Shown piece by piece: positions 1-7,923 of a stretch of 64,000 bases of DNA. Made by a program: the position numbers and the translations under genes. Within the stretch, counting starts at the first letter, position 1. Every line of letters begins with the position of its first letter. The stretch covers positions 19,731-83,730 of the forward strand of contig CAIOYD010000066.1 of the NCBI GenBank assembly GCA_903862415.1, in the 5' to 3' direction. This DNA comes from an uncultured Oxalobacteraceae bacterium. Its GTDB lineage: Bacteria > Pseudomonadota > Gammaproteobacteria > Burkholderiales > Burkholderiaceae_D. A model generated the notes under the pieces. That model was not told the origin of the DNA, did not search any database, and saw nothing but the letters and a program-made list of their open reading frames with translations.

Positions 1-107
1 GCAAACAAGACGCCCGGGTACCAGACCAGACTGATCAGCAAAAAGGCCGCCGCCAACACGATGGCGCTACCCACTAAGTGTATCCCTGCAGCCTGATATC
101 TATTCAT
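1..107 (-). CDS. TfpX/TfpZ-like type IV pilin accessory protein, N-terminal fragment cut by the window edge
   Basis: Reading the minus strand from an ATG at 107 gives about 35 residues: a short polar start (MNRYQAAGIHL) and then one hydrophobic segment ending in LVWYPGVLF. This start, a single N-terminal membrane helix followed by VWYP, is typical of TfpX/TfpZ accessory proteins. Those proteins sit in the inner membrane and are encoded next to type IV pilins. It lies downstream of the pilin at 173-622 on the same strand, the usual position for this family. The terminator at 131-159 separates the two, so part of its transcription may need read-through. Only the first helix is visible, so the family call is moderate. 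Confidence 0.6.
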   Translation of the reverse strand, partial: MNRYQAAGIHLVGSAIVLAAAFLLISLVWYPGVLF

Positions 108-130
108 GATGTTTTCATAAAAAAAAAGCA

Positions 131-159
131 AAAAAAAACACGGCGAACCGTGTTTTTTT
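131..159 (-). terminator. Rho-independent terminator after the first pilin gene
   Basis: Six-base stem (138-143 with 148-153) and a four-base loop, flanked by A and T tracts that extend the pairing. It is symmetric and could work in both directions. It lies 14 bases past the pilin stop codon. Confidence 0.8.
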
Positions 160-172
160 CACAAGCGCTAAA

Positions 173-622
173 TTAGCAGATAGCGGCTGCTACGCAAGTA
201 CCAGTTTTTGACCAGATCAACAGGTTAGAACCAGTTGTTGCAGCAGCAAATGTTGGAGTCAGGATATATGTTTCACCAGCTAAACCGCTGGTAGAAACTG
301 CAGTTGCAGTAACAACTGCATTACCGCTCAGAGCAACACTTGAAACATAACCAGATGCAGTCGCTGCAGAAGGGATGCCATTAGCACCGCTAGTTGCGCA
401 TGATGTACCCAGATTGGCTACAGTAAGTGCACTTTGTTCTGCTGCACACAATTCAACTGCCAATTTAAATGGTGCTGTAGAACCAGTTACTTCAGAGAAC
501 TTGGCTTTCTTAGTGTAAGTTTGGTACTGAGGAACAGCGATCGCTGCCAAAATACCGATAATAGCGATAACGATCATCAATTCGATCAGGGTGAAACCTT
601 TTTGTACAGTGTTCTTAGTCAT
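173..622 (-). CDS. pilA: Type IV pilin, major (PilA type)
   Basis: The product is 149 aa. It starts with a nine-residue leader ending in Gly9, followed by FTLIELM, the class III signal cut and N-methylated by prepilin peptidase PilD. Glu is at mature position 5 and a hydrophobic helix runs to about residue 35. Cysteines in the C-terminal half, including one near the end, fit the pilin disulfide loop (D-region). The subunit polymerises into the pilus fibre used for twitching, adhesion and DNA uptake. The ATG at 622 has a GGAGA ribosome site seven bases upstream. A near-perfect sigma-54 promoter lies at 670-684. A second pilin gene with the same N-terminus follows upstream on the same strand, suggesting duplication and divergence. 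Confidence 0.93.
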   Translation of the reverse strand: MTKNTVQKGFTLIELMIVIAIIGILAAIAVPQYQTYTKKAKFSEVTGSTAPFKLAVELCAAEQSALTVANLGTSCATSGANGIPSAATASGYVSSVALSGNAVVTATAVSTSGLAGETYILTPTFAAATTGSNLLIWSKTGTCVAAAIC

Positions 623-639
623 TTGTTTTCTCCAGGGAA

Positions 640-655
640 GTAGAACTATTTCTAC
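640..655 (-). promoter_or_regulatory. Small hairpin in the pilin leader
   Basis: Six-base inverted repeat (640-645 with 650-655) with a four-base loop, placed between the expected transcription start and the ribosome site of the first pilin gene. It may stabilise the 5' end of the message. The function is inferred. Confidence 0.35.
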
Positions 656-668
656 ATGTCAACTATTA

Positions 669-684
669 AGCAAGGGTTGTGCCA
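669..684 (-). promoter_or_regulatory. Sigma-54 (RpoN) promoter of the first pilin gene
   Basis: On the minus strand the sequence reads TGGCAC, five bases, TTGCT. The -24 and -12 elements and their spacing match the RpoN consensus. pilA genes are classically RpoN-dependent and PilR-activated. The start of transcription should fall near 658. Confidence 0.85.
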
Positions 685-747
685 GCTATTTTCCGGCATT
701 TATTACGGCACTACGTTTTTAAAACTACAATCACCTACGGTTTTTTT

Positions 748-780
748 GTCACTAACTGACAAATTCTGTCAGTTAGTGAC
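748..780. repeat. Perfect 13-bp inverted repeat between the two pilin genes
   Basis: Arms 748-760 and 768-780 are exact reverse complements around a seven-base loop. On the minus strand the hairpin lies just past the stop of the second pilin and is followed by A rather than U residues, so it is not a standard intrinsic terminator. It may protect the 3' end of the upstream pilin message or bind a regulator. Confidence 0.7.
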
Positions 781-790
781 TATGCTGCTA

Positions 791-1225
791 TTAACACAAA
801 CTGACGGTTTTACAACCACTAGTGGAACTGTCCCACACCACCAGAATACTGCCATTCGCTCCACTCAACGTGGGCTGCAAAATATAGGTGGTGCTCACAC
901 CCAGCGAAGCTGAACTGGTTGCCGTCACCACACCCGAATCCACCGAGGCTACGCTCTGCACATATCCGGTTGCCGTAGCACTAGCAGGCACGCCATTGGC
1001 GCCGCTGGCACAACCACTGATGCCACCACCGAGAGGCAAACCCTGCTGCACCACACACACTTCGACGCCAATTTTAAACGGTGCTGCTGCCAGCACGACT
1101 TCGGCAAAGCGGGCTTTTTGAGTGTAGGTCTGATATTGAGGCACCGCAATCGCCGCCAGTATGCCGATGATCGCAATCACAATCATCAGCTCGATTAAAG
1201 TAAATCCACTGTTTCGGGTGTGCAT
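791..1225 (-). CDS. Second type IV pilin (PilA-like paralogue)
   Basis: The product is 144 aa when started at the ATG at 1225, which has AGGA upstream. A longer reading from 1318 would place about 30 extra residues before the leader and is unlikely. The leader MHTRNSG is followed by FTLIELM with Glu at mature position 5, and the next 30 residues are almost identical to the neighbouring pilin. The C-terminal halves have diverged, although both keep a terminal cysteine pair. The pair looks like a tandem duplication giving alternative pilus subunits. A weaker sigma-54-like element precedes it. Confidence 0.9.
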   Translation of the reverse strand: MHTRNSGFTLIELMIVIAIIGILAAIAVPQYQTYTQKARFAEVVLAAAPFKIGVEVCVVQQGLPLGGGISGCASGANGVPASATATGYVQSVASVDSGVVTATSSASLGVSTTYILQPTLSGANGSILVVWDSSTSGCKTVSLC

Positions 1226-1263
1226 AGCGTTCCTGACCGGTGTATTGTTATTGTCAATACATA

Positions 1264-1279
1264 AGCAACAAACAAGCCA
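1264..1279 (-). promoter_or_regulatory. Sigma-54-like promoter of the second pilin gene
   Basis: The minus strand reads TGGCTTGTTTGTTGCT. The invariant GG and GC dinucleotides have RpoN spacing. It differs from the best consensus at two -24 positions, so it may be weaker than the promoter at 669-684. Confidence 0.55.
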
Positions 1280-1304
1280 TGCTGTGTAACCAGCACGCTT
1301 GTGC

Positions 1305-1889
1305 TCAGGCAAATTCAAACATCAGCCGGGTTCCGGAGAGCTCAATCACATCGCTCGGACGCAGTTCAAAGGCATTTTTGCCGATCTCATTGTCATTCAC
1401 CAGGGTCATCTGCAAGCCTTCAATATGTCGGAGCAAATAGCTGTTATTGATACGCGAAATCGTCGCCACCTGCACTCCCGGGGTACCTAGAGTGGTCAAT
1501 TCTTTGCTCAATACCAGTTTTTTACCTTCATTGCTGCCATTGAGCACTTTGACCAGTGCAGGAATAGTTGGCTTGGCCGACTTGGCGGTGTGGGCTTCGG
1601 ATTCATACTTTAACTGATAGCGCGCCAACGTAATCACGTCGCCATTCTGCAAAAAATGACGTTTGATTGGCTGACCATTCACCTGAGTACCGTTGGTGCT
1701 GTTGCGATCTTCCAGAAACGAGTCATTGCTGCTATTGCCATTGCTGGTCACCACTGCATGCTCGCCACTGATGGCCAGATGGTTTAACACCACGTCATTG
1801 GTTGGACGACGACCGATGGTGATCCGGGATTTGTTGAGTGCTATTTCCTGTAAGATTGCGCCATCTAACGTCACACTTAGCTTTGCCAT
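1305..1889 (-). CDS. FHA-domain phosphothreonine-binding protein
   Basis: The product is 194 aa. Residues 1 to about 95 form a forkhead-associated domain: GRR at 26-28, SGEH at 41-44 and the NSTNG loop around 63-67 are the residues that bind phosphothreonine. The second half (about 108-194) looks like a divergent FHA-like beta domain without a clear binding loop. It is probably a cytoplasmic adaptor. An AGGAAG ribosome site precedes the ATG. It is followed upstream on the same strand by a PP2C phosphatase, so the two probably form a phospho-signalling pair. No Ser/Thr kinase is present in the window. Confidence 0.85.
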   Translation of the reverse strand: MAKLSVTLDGAILQEIALNKSRITIGRRPTNDVVLNHLAISGEHAVVTSNGNSSNDSFLEDRNSTNGTQVNGQPIKRHFLQNGDVITLARYQLKYESEAHTAKSAKPTIPALVKVLNGSNEGKKLVLSKELTTLGTPGVQVATISRINNSYLLRHIEGLQMTLVNDNEIGKNAFELRPSDVIELSGTRLMFEFA

Positions 1890-2022
1890 TACGAAACTTC
1901 CTGTCTGATTTTTGTCACATGCGGGTTAAATTATTGCCTGAATAGCTAATTTTGAACTAAAAATTAACAACCTGGGATCACCAGAGCATTTTTAGTGCCA
2001 GCTATTGAAGAGCGTGTCGATT

Positions 2023-2787
2023 TCAACTCACTCTGAATAAGATAACGGAAATATTATCGCGCCCACCTGCCTCATTGGCCAGCATGATCAGTTCAGCGCA
2101 CATATCCTGCATGGAAAATTGTTTTTTCGATAATGTTTCCTGAATTTGCCGGTCAGATACCATATCGGTCAAGCCATCGGAGCACAGCAGATACAGGTCG
2201 CCGGTCTGTATTTTGTGGCAGTTGATTTCCACTTCGACCGGTATCAGTACGCCCACGGCCCGGGTAACCAGATTTTTAATATCCGAGGTCAGCGCCGATT
2301 CGGCACTGATCATGCCGGCATCGATTTGCTCCTGCACCACGGAATGATCGTGGGTGATCTGAGCGAATGTACCCTGGCGCAAACGGTAAGCACGGGAATC
2401 GCCGACATGAGCAATCAACAGGTTATCACGGTCGCACAGACCCATGACCAGAGTGGTGCCCATACCAAAATACTGCGCCTCGCTGTACGCGGCATGCAAA
2501 ATGGTGGCATTGGCCAGCTCTATCGCTTCCACGATAAGCTGTTGCAAATCATGTAATTTATAAGGCAGCAACTGCACCAAAAAACGGTTGAGCTTGGCGT
2601 CGATGTAATCGCGTATCACGGTCAGAGCCATTTCACTGGCCACTTCACCAGCGTTATATCCCCCCATACCGTCGGCCAGAATGACCATGGCATGTTCAGC
2701 ACAGATGGCGATCGCATCTTCATTATGCACACGCTTTAAACCAATATCGGTTTGCGCGGCATATTCTATGCTGGTGCTGGTTGGCAT
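2023..2787 (-). CDS. PP2C-family Ser/Thr protein phosphatase (PrpC/Stp type)
   Basis: The product is 254 aa from the ATG at 2787, with GGGAG nine bases upstream; a TTG six bases earlier is too close to that site. The PP2C metal-binding motifs are present in order: HNEDA near 21-25, ADGMGG at 38-43, GMGTTL, HVGDSRAYR, CSDGLTD and GRDNISV near the C-terminus. These aspartates hold two Mn/Mg ions that activate water for dephosphorylating pSer/pThr proteins. It is cytoplasmic with no membrane segment. The neighbouring FHA protein would read the phosphorylation that this enzyme removes. Confidence 0.92.
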   Translation of the reverse strand: MPTSTSIEYAAQTDIGLKRVHNEDAIAICAEHAMVILADGMGGYNAGEVASEMALTVIRDYIDAKLNRFLVQLLPYKLHDLQQLIVEAIELANATILHAAYSEAQYFGMGTTLVMGLCDRDNLLIAHVGDSRAYRLRQGTFAQITHDHSVVQEQIDAGMISAESALTSDIKNLVTRAVGVLIPVEVEINCHKIQTGDLYLLCSDGLTDMVSDRQIQETLSKKQFSMQDMCAELIMLANEAGGRDNISVILFRVS

Positions 2788-2990
2788 GAACAAAAGCTCC
2801 CGTTGTGTTGTTGTTATAAACGGCTGTGACAGTTAACTATAGCAAACCCCACTACAACAAACGATGTTATCGTTTTCAAAAAGTAACAATACTCAAAAAT
2901 AACATTGTTTGGTAAATAAACAAATGAATTTCATACGTTTATGGTTAAAAAATGGTAAAAATACCAATTAAAACTTTCATTAAAGCAATA

Positions 2991-3016
2991 AAAAAGGAAG
3001 CCGAAGCTCCCTTTTT
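2991..3016 (-). terminator. Rho-independent terminator after sucCD
   Basis: On the minus strand a GGGAGC / GCUUCC stem with a UUCG tetraloop is bordered by A and U runs. It lies 20 bases beyond the sucD stop codon. Confidence 0.85.
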
Positions 3017-3035
3017 AGTGCCCTGCCAGCGTGAT

Positions 3036-3917
3036 TTACAGCATGGCTTTGAGCAGACGTGCCATTTCTGATGGATTTTTAGTCGCTTTGATACCGCATT
3101 CAGCCATGATATCCAGTTTAGCCTGAGCGGTGTCAGCGCCACCGGAAATCAGAGCACCGGCGTGACCCATGCGTTTGCCTGGCGGGGCGGTAACACCGGC
3201 GATAAAGCACACCACCGGTTTTTTCATGTTGTCGCGTATCCAGTAAGCGGCATTAGCTTCATCCGGGCCACCGATTTCACCAATCATGATAACGGCGTCT
3301 GTGTCTGGATCATCGTTAAACATTTGCATGATATCGATGTGTTTCAAGCCATTGATCGGATCGCCACCAATACCAACAGCAGTCGACTGACCCAGACCGA
3401 GCGCAGTCAACTGGCCGACGGCTTCGTAAGTCAGTGTACCGGAGCGGGACACCACGCCGATACGACCTTTGCGGTGAATGTGACCTGGCATGATACCGAT
3501 CTTGATTTCATCCGGTGTAATCAGGCCCGGGCAGTTTGGTCCCAACAACTTGGTTTTGCTGCCGGCTTTGGCCATACGGTCTTTAAGCATCATCATGTCA
3601 CGTACCGGAATACCTTCGGTAATGCAGATAGCCAGATCGAGTTCGGCTTCAACCGCTTCCCAGATGGCCGCTGCAGCACCTGCTGGTGGTACATAAATGA
3701 CGGAAACAGTGGCGCCGGTAGCGGCTTTGGCCTCACCAACGTTGGCATAAATAGGAATGCCTTCGAAGTCTTCGCCGGCTTTCTTGGGATTGACACCCGC
3801 CACAAAGCAGTTTTTACCGTTGGCGTAGTCGCGGCACATACGGGTGTGGAACTGGCCGGTTTTACCGGTGATCCCCTGCGTGATTACTTTGGTATCTTTA
3901 TTGATTAAGATGGACAT
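3036..3917 (-). CDS. sucD: Succinyl-CoA synthetase, alpha subunit
   Basis: The product is 293 aa, full length. It has an N-terminal CoA-binding Rossmann domain (ITGKTGQFHT from about 16) and a C-terminal ligase domain. The phosphohistidine lies in GHAGALISGG at about His252. With SucC it converts succinyl-CoA to succinate with formation of ATP or GTP in the TCA cycle. It is 12 bases downstream of sucC and cotranscribed with it. The ATG at 3917 has AAGGAAC upstream. Confidence 0.97.
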   Translation of the reverse strand: MSILINKDTKVITQGITGKTGQFHTRMCRDYANGKNCFVAGVNPKKAGEDFEGIPIYANVGEAKAATGATVSVIYVPPAGAAAAIWEAVEAELDLAICITEGIPVRDMMMLKDRMAKAGSKTKLLGPNCPGLITPDEIKIGIMPGHIHRKGRIGVVSRSGTLTYEAVGQLTALGLGQSTAVGIGGDPINGLKHIDIMQMFNDDPDTDAVIMIGEIGGPDEANAAYWIRDNMKKPVVCFIAGVTAPPGKRMGHAGALISGGADTAQAKLDIMAECGIKATKNPSEMARLLKAML

Positions 3918-3929
3918 GTCGGTTCCTTA

Positions 3930-5114
3930 TTATTGAGCAGAGGTGGTGACAAACGCGGCAGCAGCGGCAACCACTTTCTGGGCGGCTTCTTCCATGGTGT
4001 CTGCGGAGATAATAGGCAAACCGGAATCTGCCAGCATTTTTTTACCGATTTCTTCGTTGGTACCCTTCATGCGCACGACCAGTGGCACTTTCAGGGAAAC
4101 GGCTTTGGACGCTGTGATCACGCCTTCGGCAATCACGTCACAACGCATAATGCCACCGAAAATATTCACCAGAATCGCTTTGAGTTCCGGATTTTTAAGC
4201 ATGATCTTGAACGCTTCAGTGACTTTTTCTGCTGTGGCTCCACCACCTACGTCGAGGAAGTTGGCTGGTTCGCCGCCGAACAGTTTGATGGTATCCATGG
4301 TAGCCATGGCCAGACCGGCACCATTGACCAGACAGCCGATATTGCCATCGAGGGAAATATAGGCCAGATCAAACTTGGAGGCTTCGATTTCGGCCGGATC
4401 TTCTTCATCCAGATCGCGGTAAGCGACGATTTCTGGCTGGCGGAACAAGGCATTGGCGTCAAAATTGAATTTGGCATCAAGGGCGATGATTTTGCCGGAA
4501 CCGGTGACGATCAACGGATTGATTTCCGCCAGTGAGGCGTCGGTGGCCATAAAGGCAGCATACAAACCCTGCAACTGCGCGCGCGCGTCGGCGATGGAGC
4601 CTTCAGGCACACCGATTTTGCGGGAAATATCGTCAGCCTGAGCATCGAGCAAACCAGCGCTCGGGTCGATAGCGATCTGATGGATTTTTTCTGGGTGCGA
4701 AGCTGCAACTTCTTCAATATCCATACCGCCTTCGCTGGACGCCATGAGCACTACGCGCTGGCTGATACGGTCGGTAACCATACTGATATACAGTTCTTGC
4801 TTGATGTCGGCACCTTCTTCGACCAGCAAACGACGTACTTTCTGACCTTCCGGACCAGTCTGATGCGTGACCAGCTGCATGCCCATGATGGCATTGGCGT
4901 ATTCTTTGACCTGCTCCAGGGTTTTAGCGACTTTCACGCCGCCGCCTTTACCACGGCCACCGGCATGAATCTGTGCCTTGACTACCCATACCGGGCCGCC
5001 CAGGGTTTCTGCTGCCTTAACGGCATCTTCCACCGTCATACACGGAATTCCGCGTGGCACTGTCACTCCGAATTTACGGAGAATTTCTTTTCCCTGATAC
5101 TCATGGATTTTCAT
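3930..5114 (-). CDS. sucC: Succinyl-CoA synthetase, beta subunit (ADP-forming type)
   Basis: The product is 394 aa, typical for the family. It begins with [17 protein letters not shown], the usual start of SucC. An ATP-grasp domain (about 1-235) holds the glycine-rich [10 protein letters not shown] loop near 51-60 and the metal-binding EINPL segment. The C-terminal ligase domain ([10 protein letters not shown]) contacts SucD. The ribosome site GAAGGGA precedes the ATG at 5114. It is the first gene of the sucCD operon. Confidence 0.97.
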   Translation of the reverse strand: MKIHEYQGKEILRKFGVTVPRGIPCMTVEDAVKAAETLGGPVWVVKAQIHAGGRGKGGGVKVAKTLEQVKEYANAIMGMQLVTHQTGPEGQKVRRLLVEEGADIKQELYISMVTDRISQRVVLMASSEGGMDIEEVAASHPEKIHQIAIDPSAGLLDAQADDISRKIGVPEGSIADARAQLQGLYAAFMATDASLAEINPLIVTGSGKIIALDAKFNFDANALFRQPEIVAYRDLDEEDPAEIEASKFDLAYISLDGNIGCLVNGAGLAMATMDTIKLFGGEPANFLDVGGGATAEKVTEAFKIMLKNPELKAILVNIFGGIMRCDVIAEGVITASKAVSLKVPLVVRMKGTNEEIGKKMLADSGLPIISADTMEEAAQKVVAAAAAFVTTSAQ

Positions 5115-5182
5115 GCGATTTCCCTTCAGACGCTTTTGTAATGAATTAAATTAAAAAAATGACCATGCAAATTGAACTACTG

Positions 5183-5758
5183 CTATTCCGACTGCTCCGG
5201 CTGTTTAACCCAGCGCGGATAATATGCTGCCACTGCGCCGCCATCGAGCTTTAGGGCATGACAGCGATTTAACTGAAACGGTTGTTGTTGATTCTGCACA
5301 TGTTCACTGCCGAGTTCATTGACACTGACCACATGACCGGCAAAGGCCTGTACCGCTGCCGTTGGTAAAATTTGCGCCAGTTCGGTCAGGTGGGTGCAAC
5401 CGCGATTGCCGCCCATACGCACACCAACTTCATGGCGAAACTGCTTGAGCAGATTCAACCCCACCAGCTTAGTGTAGTCGGGAGTGATGGCATTGCAATG
5501 ACCGGGATAGGGATTAGCGGCAGAAACCGCTTCCACGGCCACGATATCCATGACGGAATTAATGCAAATCCGCAATCCGAGATCGTGGATAGGCTCGCCC
5601 GCAGGACGTACACCTGAGGCTAAATGGGTGTCGGTGCTTTTAAAATCCTGGATACGCGCTTCGATATCCCACAGCTCATCCTCGCGGGCATAGGCGTCGA
5701 TATGAATAATGCGGCTGTGCTGTAACACACGGCGGGAGCTGGGTGGTGAAAAAAACAT
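5183..5758 (-). CDS. DUF2889-family protein of unknown function
   Basis: The product is 191 aa. The pattern of an HxRxI start, YAREDELWDIEARI near 23-36, GEPIHDL, a run of small residues, YTKLVGL and GGNRGCTHLTELAQ matches the DUF2889 family, common in Burkholderiales between recA/recX and sucC. Conserved His, Asp and Cys residues hint at a metal-binding or enzymatic site, but no reaction is established. The ribosome site before the ATG at 5758 is weak. It lies on the sucCD strand, 68 bases upstream of sucC, so it may be cotranscribed. Confidence 0.85.
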   Translation of the reverse strand: MFFSPPSSRRVLQHSRIIHIDAYAREDELWDIEARIQDFKSTDTHLASGVRPAGEPIHDLGLRICINSVMDIVAVEAVSAANPYPGHCNAITPDYTKLVGLNLLKQFRHEVGVRMGGNRGCTHLTELAQILPTAAVQAFAGHVVSVNELGSEHVQNQQQPFQLNRCHALKLDGGAVAAYYPRWVKQPEQSE

Positions 5759-6093
5759 GGAGAGCCGGGCTGTATTCTACTAATAAGTTCTTATTAGACT
5801 AGGTTCAAAAAAGCCGCATCGCGTCGTTGGCGCAGTTTCTACGCTAACAGCCGCTCTTGCGGCACTGCAAAATATCCGGCGATTTTAACACAGCTGCACT
5901 GGTCGCTGCAGTTTTCTGCGCTGCGGATTTTTTGCGACTCCCCCTGAATGTAGGGTGTACGGGATATTGTGTTTGAACTGACAATTCAACTGTGGTTATC
6001 CACAGTGACTCGTTTTTATTGAAAAAGTTATCTTTTTGACTCTTATTAACCCCAATGCACATGTCAGTGCAGTTCATTTTAAAAGGAAATAGC
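5759..6093. other. Divergent intergenic region with a consensus DnaA box
   Basis: 335 bases between the DUF2889 gene (minus) and the small hypothetical gene at 6094 (plus). On the minus strand TAAAAT at 5882-5887 could be the -10 of the DUF2889 gene. A perfect DnaA box, TTATCCACA, sits at 5996-6004 as the right part of an inverted repeat (5989-5995 with 6000-6006). Several GC-rich hairpins lie at 5840-5930. No open frame here looks real. Confidence 0.5.
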
Positions 6094-6561
6094 ATGCTCC
6101 CACCATCAGCATCAACAACATCACCACCACCACCAACATCAACACCACAAAAAACATTATCACGAAGCAATTCAGTGCCGCACTTATCTTCAAGAAAAAC
6201 GCATTCTCAAACATATTCAAGCGACCCTCGCTCACCAATAACAAATCCATTTAATGATTCTATTGAAGTAGAATATCCGCGAAGTTTAGAATCCGGCAAC
6301 TTGCGTGCCTTACCGCCTAACAGGGGAGTTTTATCCAAAATTGCCTCCTATATATTCAGCTGCTCCGGAGTCGCGGTAGCTCTGGGAACGGCGGCGCTTA
6401 TTGTTGCGGGCGCACTGCTTACTTCCTCGGTTATTGGTGCCCCTGTCGGCATTCCCATGCTCATTGCCGGGGGTGGATTGATTGGCATGGGCATCGCCGG
6501 ATCCATTGGCGGCATGGCGTATGCACATTATCCGCCGCAAATGCCATATCAAGCGGTGTAA
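6094..6561 (+). CDS. Small protein with Ser/Pro/Thr-rich N-terminus and double hydrophobic segment; possible secreted effector
   Basis: The product is 155 aa from the ATG at 6094, which has AAAAGGAAA six bases upstream; an earlier start at 6055 lacks this. Residues 1 to about 75 are low-complexity and disordered, rich in Ser, Pro and Thr. Residues about 90-145 hold two glycine/alanine-rich hydrophobic stretches separated by a short turn, and there is no signal peptide. This bilobed layout recalls chlamydial Inc proteins and type III translocators. The gene precedes a SycD-like chaperone and shares a VLxK plus double-helix pattern with the gene at 7507. I do not recognise a specific family, so function is inferred from layout and context. 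Confidence 0.65.
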   Translation: MLPPSASTTSPPPPTSTPQKTLSRSNSVPHLSSRKTHSQTYSSDPRSPITNPFNDSIEVEYPRSLESGNLRALPPNRGVLSKIASYIFSCSGVAVALGTAALIVAGALLTSSVIGAPVGIPMLIAGGGLIGMGIAGSIGGMAYAHYPPQMPYQAV

Positions 6562-6597
6562 TTTGACCTTGTTTGCTCCTTAAATTGCTTGTTCTTT

Positions 6598-6630
6598 AAA
6601 TGGGAAAAATTTGATTTTTTCCCATTTTTT
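6598..6630 (+). terminator. Rho-independent terminator after the small membrane protein gene
   Basis: A long stem (AAATGGGAAAAAT with its near-exact complement) is followed by a T run. It is AT-rich like the surrounding islet and separates the 6094 gene from the chaperone-like gene. Confidence 0.75.
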
Positions 6631-6777
6631 ATTTCTGCCTAACACTGACCACTTATTCCCCAAAAATAGCTGCCTGCGCACAAAACCTCATTCATTCTGC
6701 TGATGCTATTTAGCGGAATTCCACAATAGATCACTACCACAGAAAATTATAAAATTTAAATAAATGAAAGGAATGAA

Positions 6778-7431
6778 ATGAGTATCAGCAACCAAAATCA
6801 ACTGAGTGACTTAGCTGTCATTCTGATGCAACAACAAGGTCTGCTATTTACTAATACCGATGAAGCGGAACACTGCAAATTAGGACTCGTACAGGAACTG
6901 GGCGACATTACTGCGCACGCGCAGATATTTTTTGTCGAAGGCTTGCAGTTATTAAACCAGCTGAATCAGCCCATTATCAAAGCTACGGTGCAACAATTGC
7001 TGGCGCATCCGGATTCGTATGAGGAGCTGCAGAAAATACAGCAATCGGCAGTGCTCAACGAACCTAAAACGCAGAAATTGTTTTATGAAGCGGTGAACAG
7101 TTTTTATGACTGCGGCGATACTCACCGCGAACAATGTGTTACCAGCGTTTTACTGGTACTGTTTCCATTCAACCCACAGTCCTATATCTATTTTGCCACG
7201 CTGATCTGGCGTCAGTGTGGCATCGCTGCTGCAGCCGCGTTCTATCATCAATTTGCTGAGGGGTTAAAAAATCCACTACTGGATTATTTTGCCGCTGATT
7301 GCCTGCAAAAAAATGGCGAAAAATCCAAGGCCAAAATTCTGTGCCAGCGCGCACTGGCGACGATAGATACCACAAATGATTATCATGAGCTGTTGCCTCA
7401 ATTGCAGAATTTACTCACGCACTGTGGTTGA
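6778..7431 (+). CDS. SycD/LcrH-like TPR chaperone of type III secretion class II type
   Basis: The product is 217 aa, soluble. The C-terminal half (about 100-217) matches the layout of SycD/LcrH chaperones: an initial helix LFYEAVNSFYDCG, a TPR with FPFNPQSYIYFATLIWRQCG, and then FAADCLQKNGEKSKAKILCQRAL, which resembles the AAECLLQKGELAEAE stretch of Yersinia LcrH. The first 95 residues are helical and extra compared with LcrH. Such chaperones hold hydrophobic translocators before secretion. Here the only hydrophobic partners nearby are the two small double-hydrophobic-segment proteins on either side. No secretion apparatus genes are present in the window. Family call from memory of the LcrH pattern only. 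Confidence 0.6.
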   Translation: MSISNQNQLSDLAVILMQQQGLLFTNTDEAEHCKLGLVQELGDITAHAQIFFVEGLQLLNQLNQPIIKATVQQLLAHPDSYEELQKIQQSAVLNEPKTQKLFYEAVNSFYDCGDTHREQCVTSVLLVLFPFNPQSYIYFATLIWRQCGIAAAAAFYHQFAEGLKNPLLDYFAADCLQKNGEKSKAKILCQRALATIDTTNDYHELLPQLQNLLTHCG

Positions 7432-7506
7432 ATTTATTTACTTAATTTAATGACAGAGCAAGTTAGTTTTTTATACTTTACTAATTAAACTTTAAAGGAA
7501 AATATC

Positions 7507-7824
7507 ATGCCCCAAGCTATCACCGCCTCGAACGATGAAATTATTATTTCAACTGTTAAAAGTGAGGAGGTTTGCCCTCAATTTATTCACTATCAACCGC
7601 CAAACCTTACGGTTTTAGAAAAAGTACTTAGTTTTTTACATATTCAACCAACCCAGCAGAATAAAAATGTGGCACGCTGTGCTCTTTCCCTCGCGGGATT
7701 AGCACTTGCTGCGGCAGGCATTGCAATCACTGTTGCAACCGCAGGTATTGCTGCCGTTGTGAGCGGCATTGTTATGCTCGTTGTTGGCGCTATATTTTGT
7801 GTTGTTTTCGCGCCTAAAAAATAA
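7507..7824 (+). CDS. Small protein with bilobed hydrophobic C-terminus; possible chaperone client
   Basis: The product is 105 aa from an ATG with AAAGGAAA upstream. Residues 1 to about 55 are polar and include VLEKVLSFL. Residues about 57-101 form two adjacent hydrophobic helices of Ala, Gly, Val and Ile, ending with a KK tail. There is no signal peptide. Layout and the VLxK...S lead-in resemble the product of the 6094 gene, suggesting distant paralogues. It lies 75 bases after the SycD-like gene on the same strand. The arrangement suggests membrane-inserting substrates of that chaperone. A holin-like or toxin role is an alternative. Confidence 0.6.
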   Translation: MPQAITASNDEIIISTVKSEEVCPQFIHYQPPNLTVLEKVLSFLHIQPTQQNKNVARCALSLAGLALAAAGIAITVATAGIAAVVSGIVMLVVGAIFCVVFAPKK

Positions 7825-7923
7825 ACTTTACTATGCAACCAGCTTTAGGTGGCCACTAAAAGCATAAGGTGAATGGAGCAGCCAGTACCAACTGACTCAT
7901 ACAGACAGAGCAACCGTGTTAAA

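Noticed and set aside
5945..5962. TAGGGTGTACGGG as a degenerate REP copy
   Set aside because: Only about nine bases match the units at 27034-27121; too short to count.
5996..6004. DnaA box as evidence of an origin
   Set aside because: A single box with no dnaA, dnaN, rpmH or AT-rich unwinding cluster nearby.
5844..6170. 108-codon minus-strand frame
   Set aside because: No ribosome site, no family resemblance, and it covers the divergent promoter region with the DnaA box.
6094..7824. A complete type III secretion locus
   Set aside because: No apparatus genes are present; only the chaperone and possible clients can be supported.
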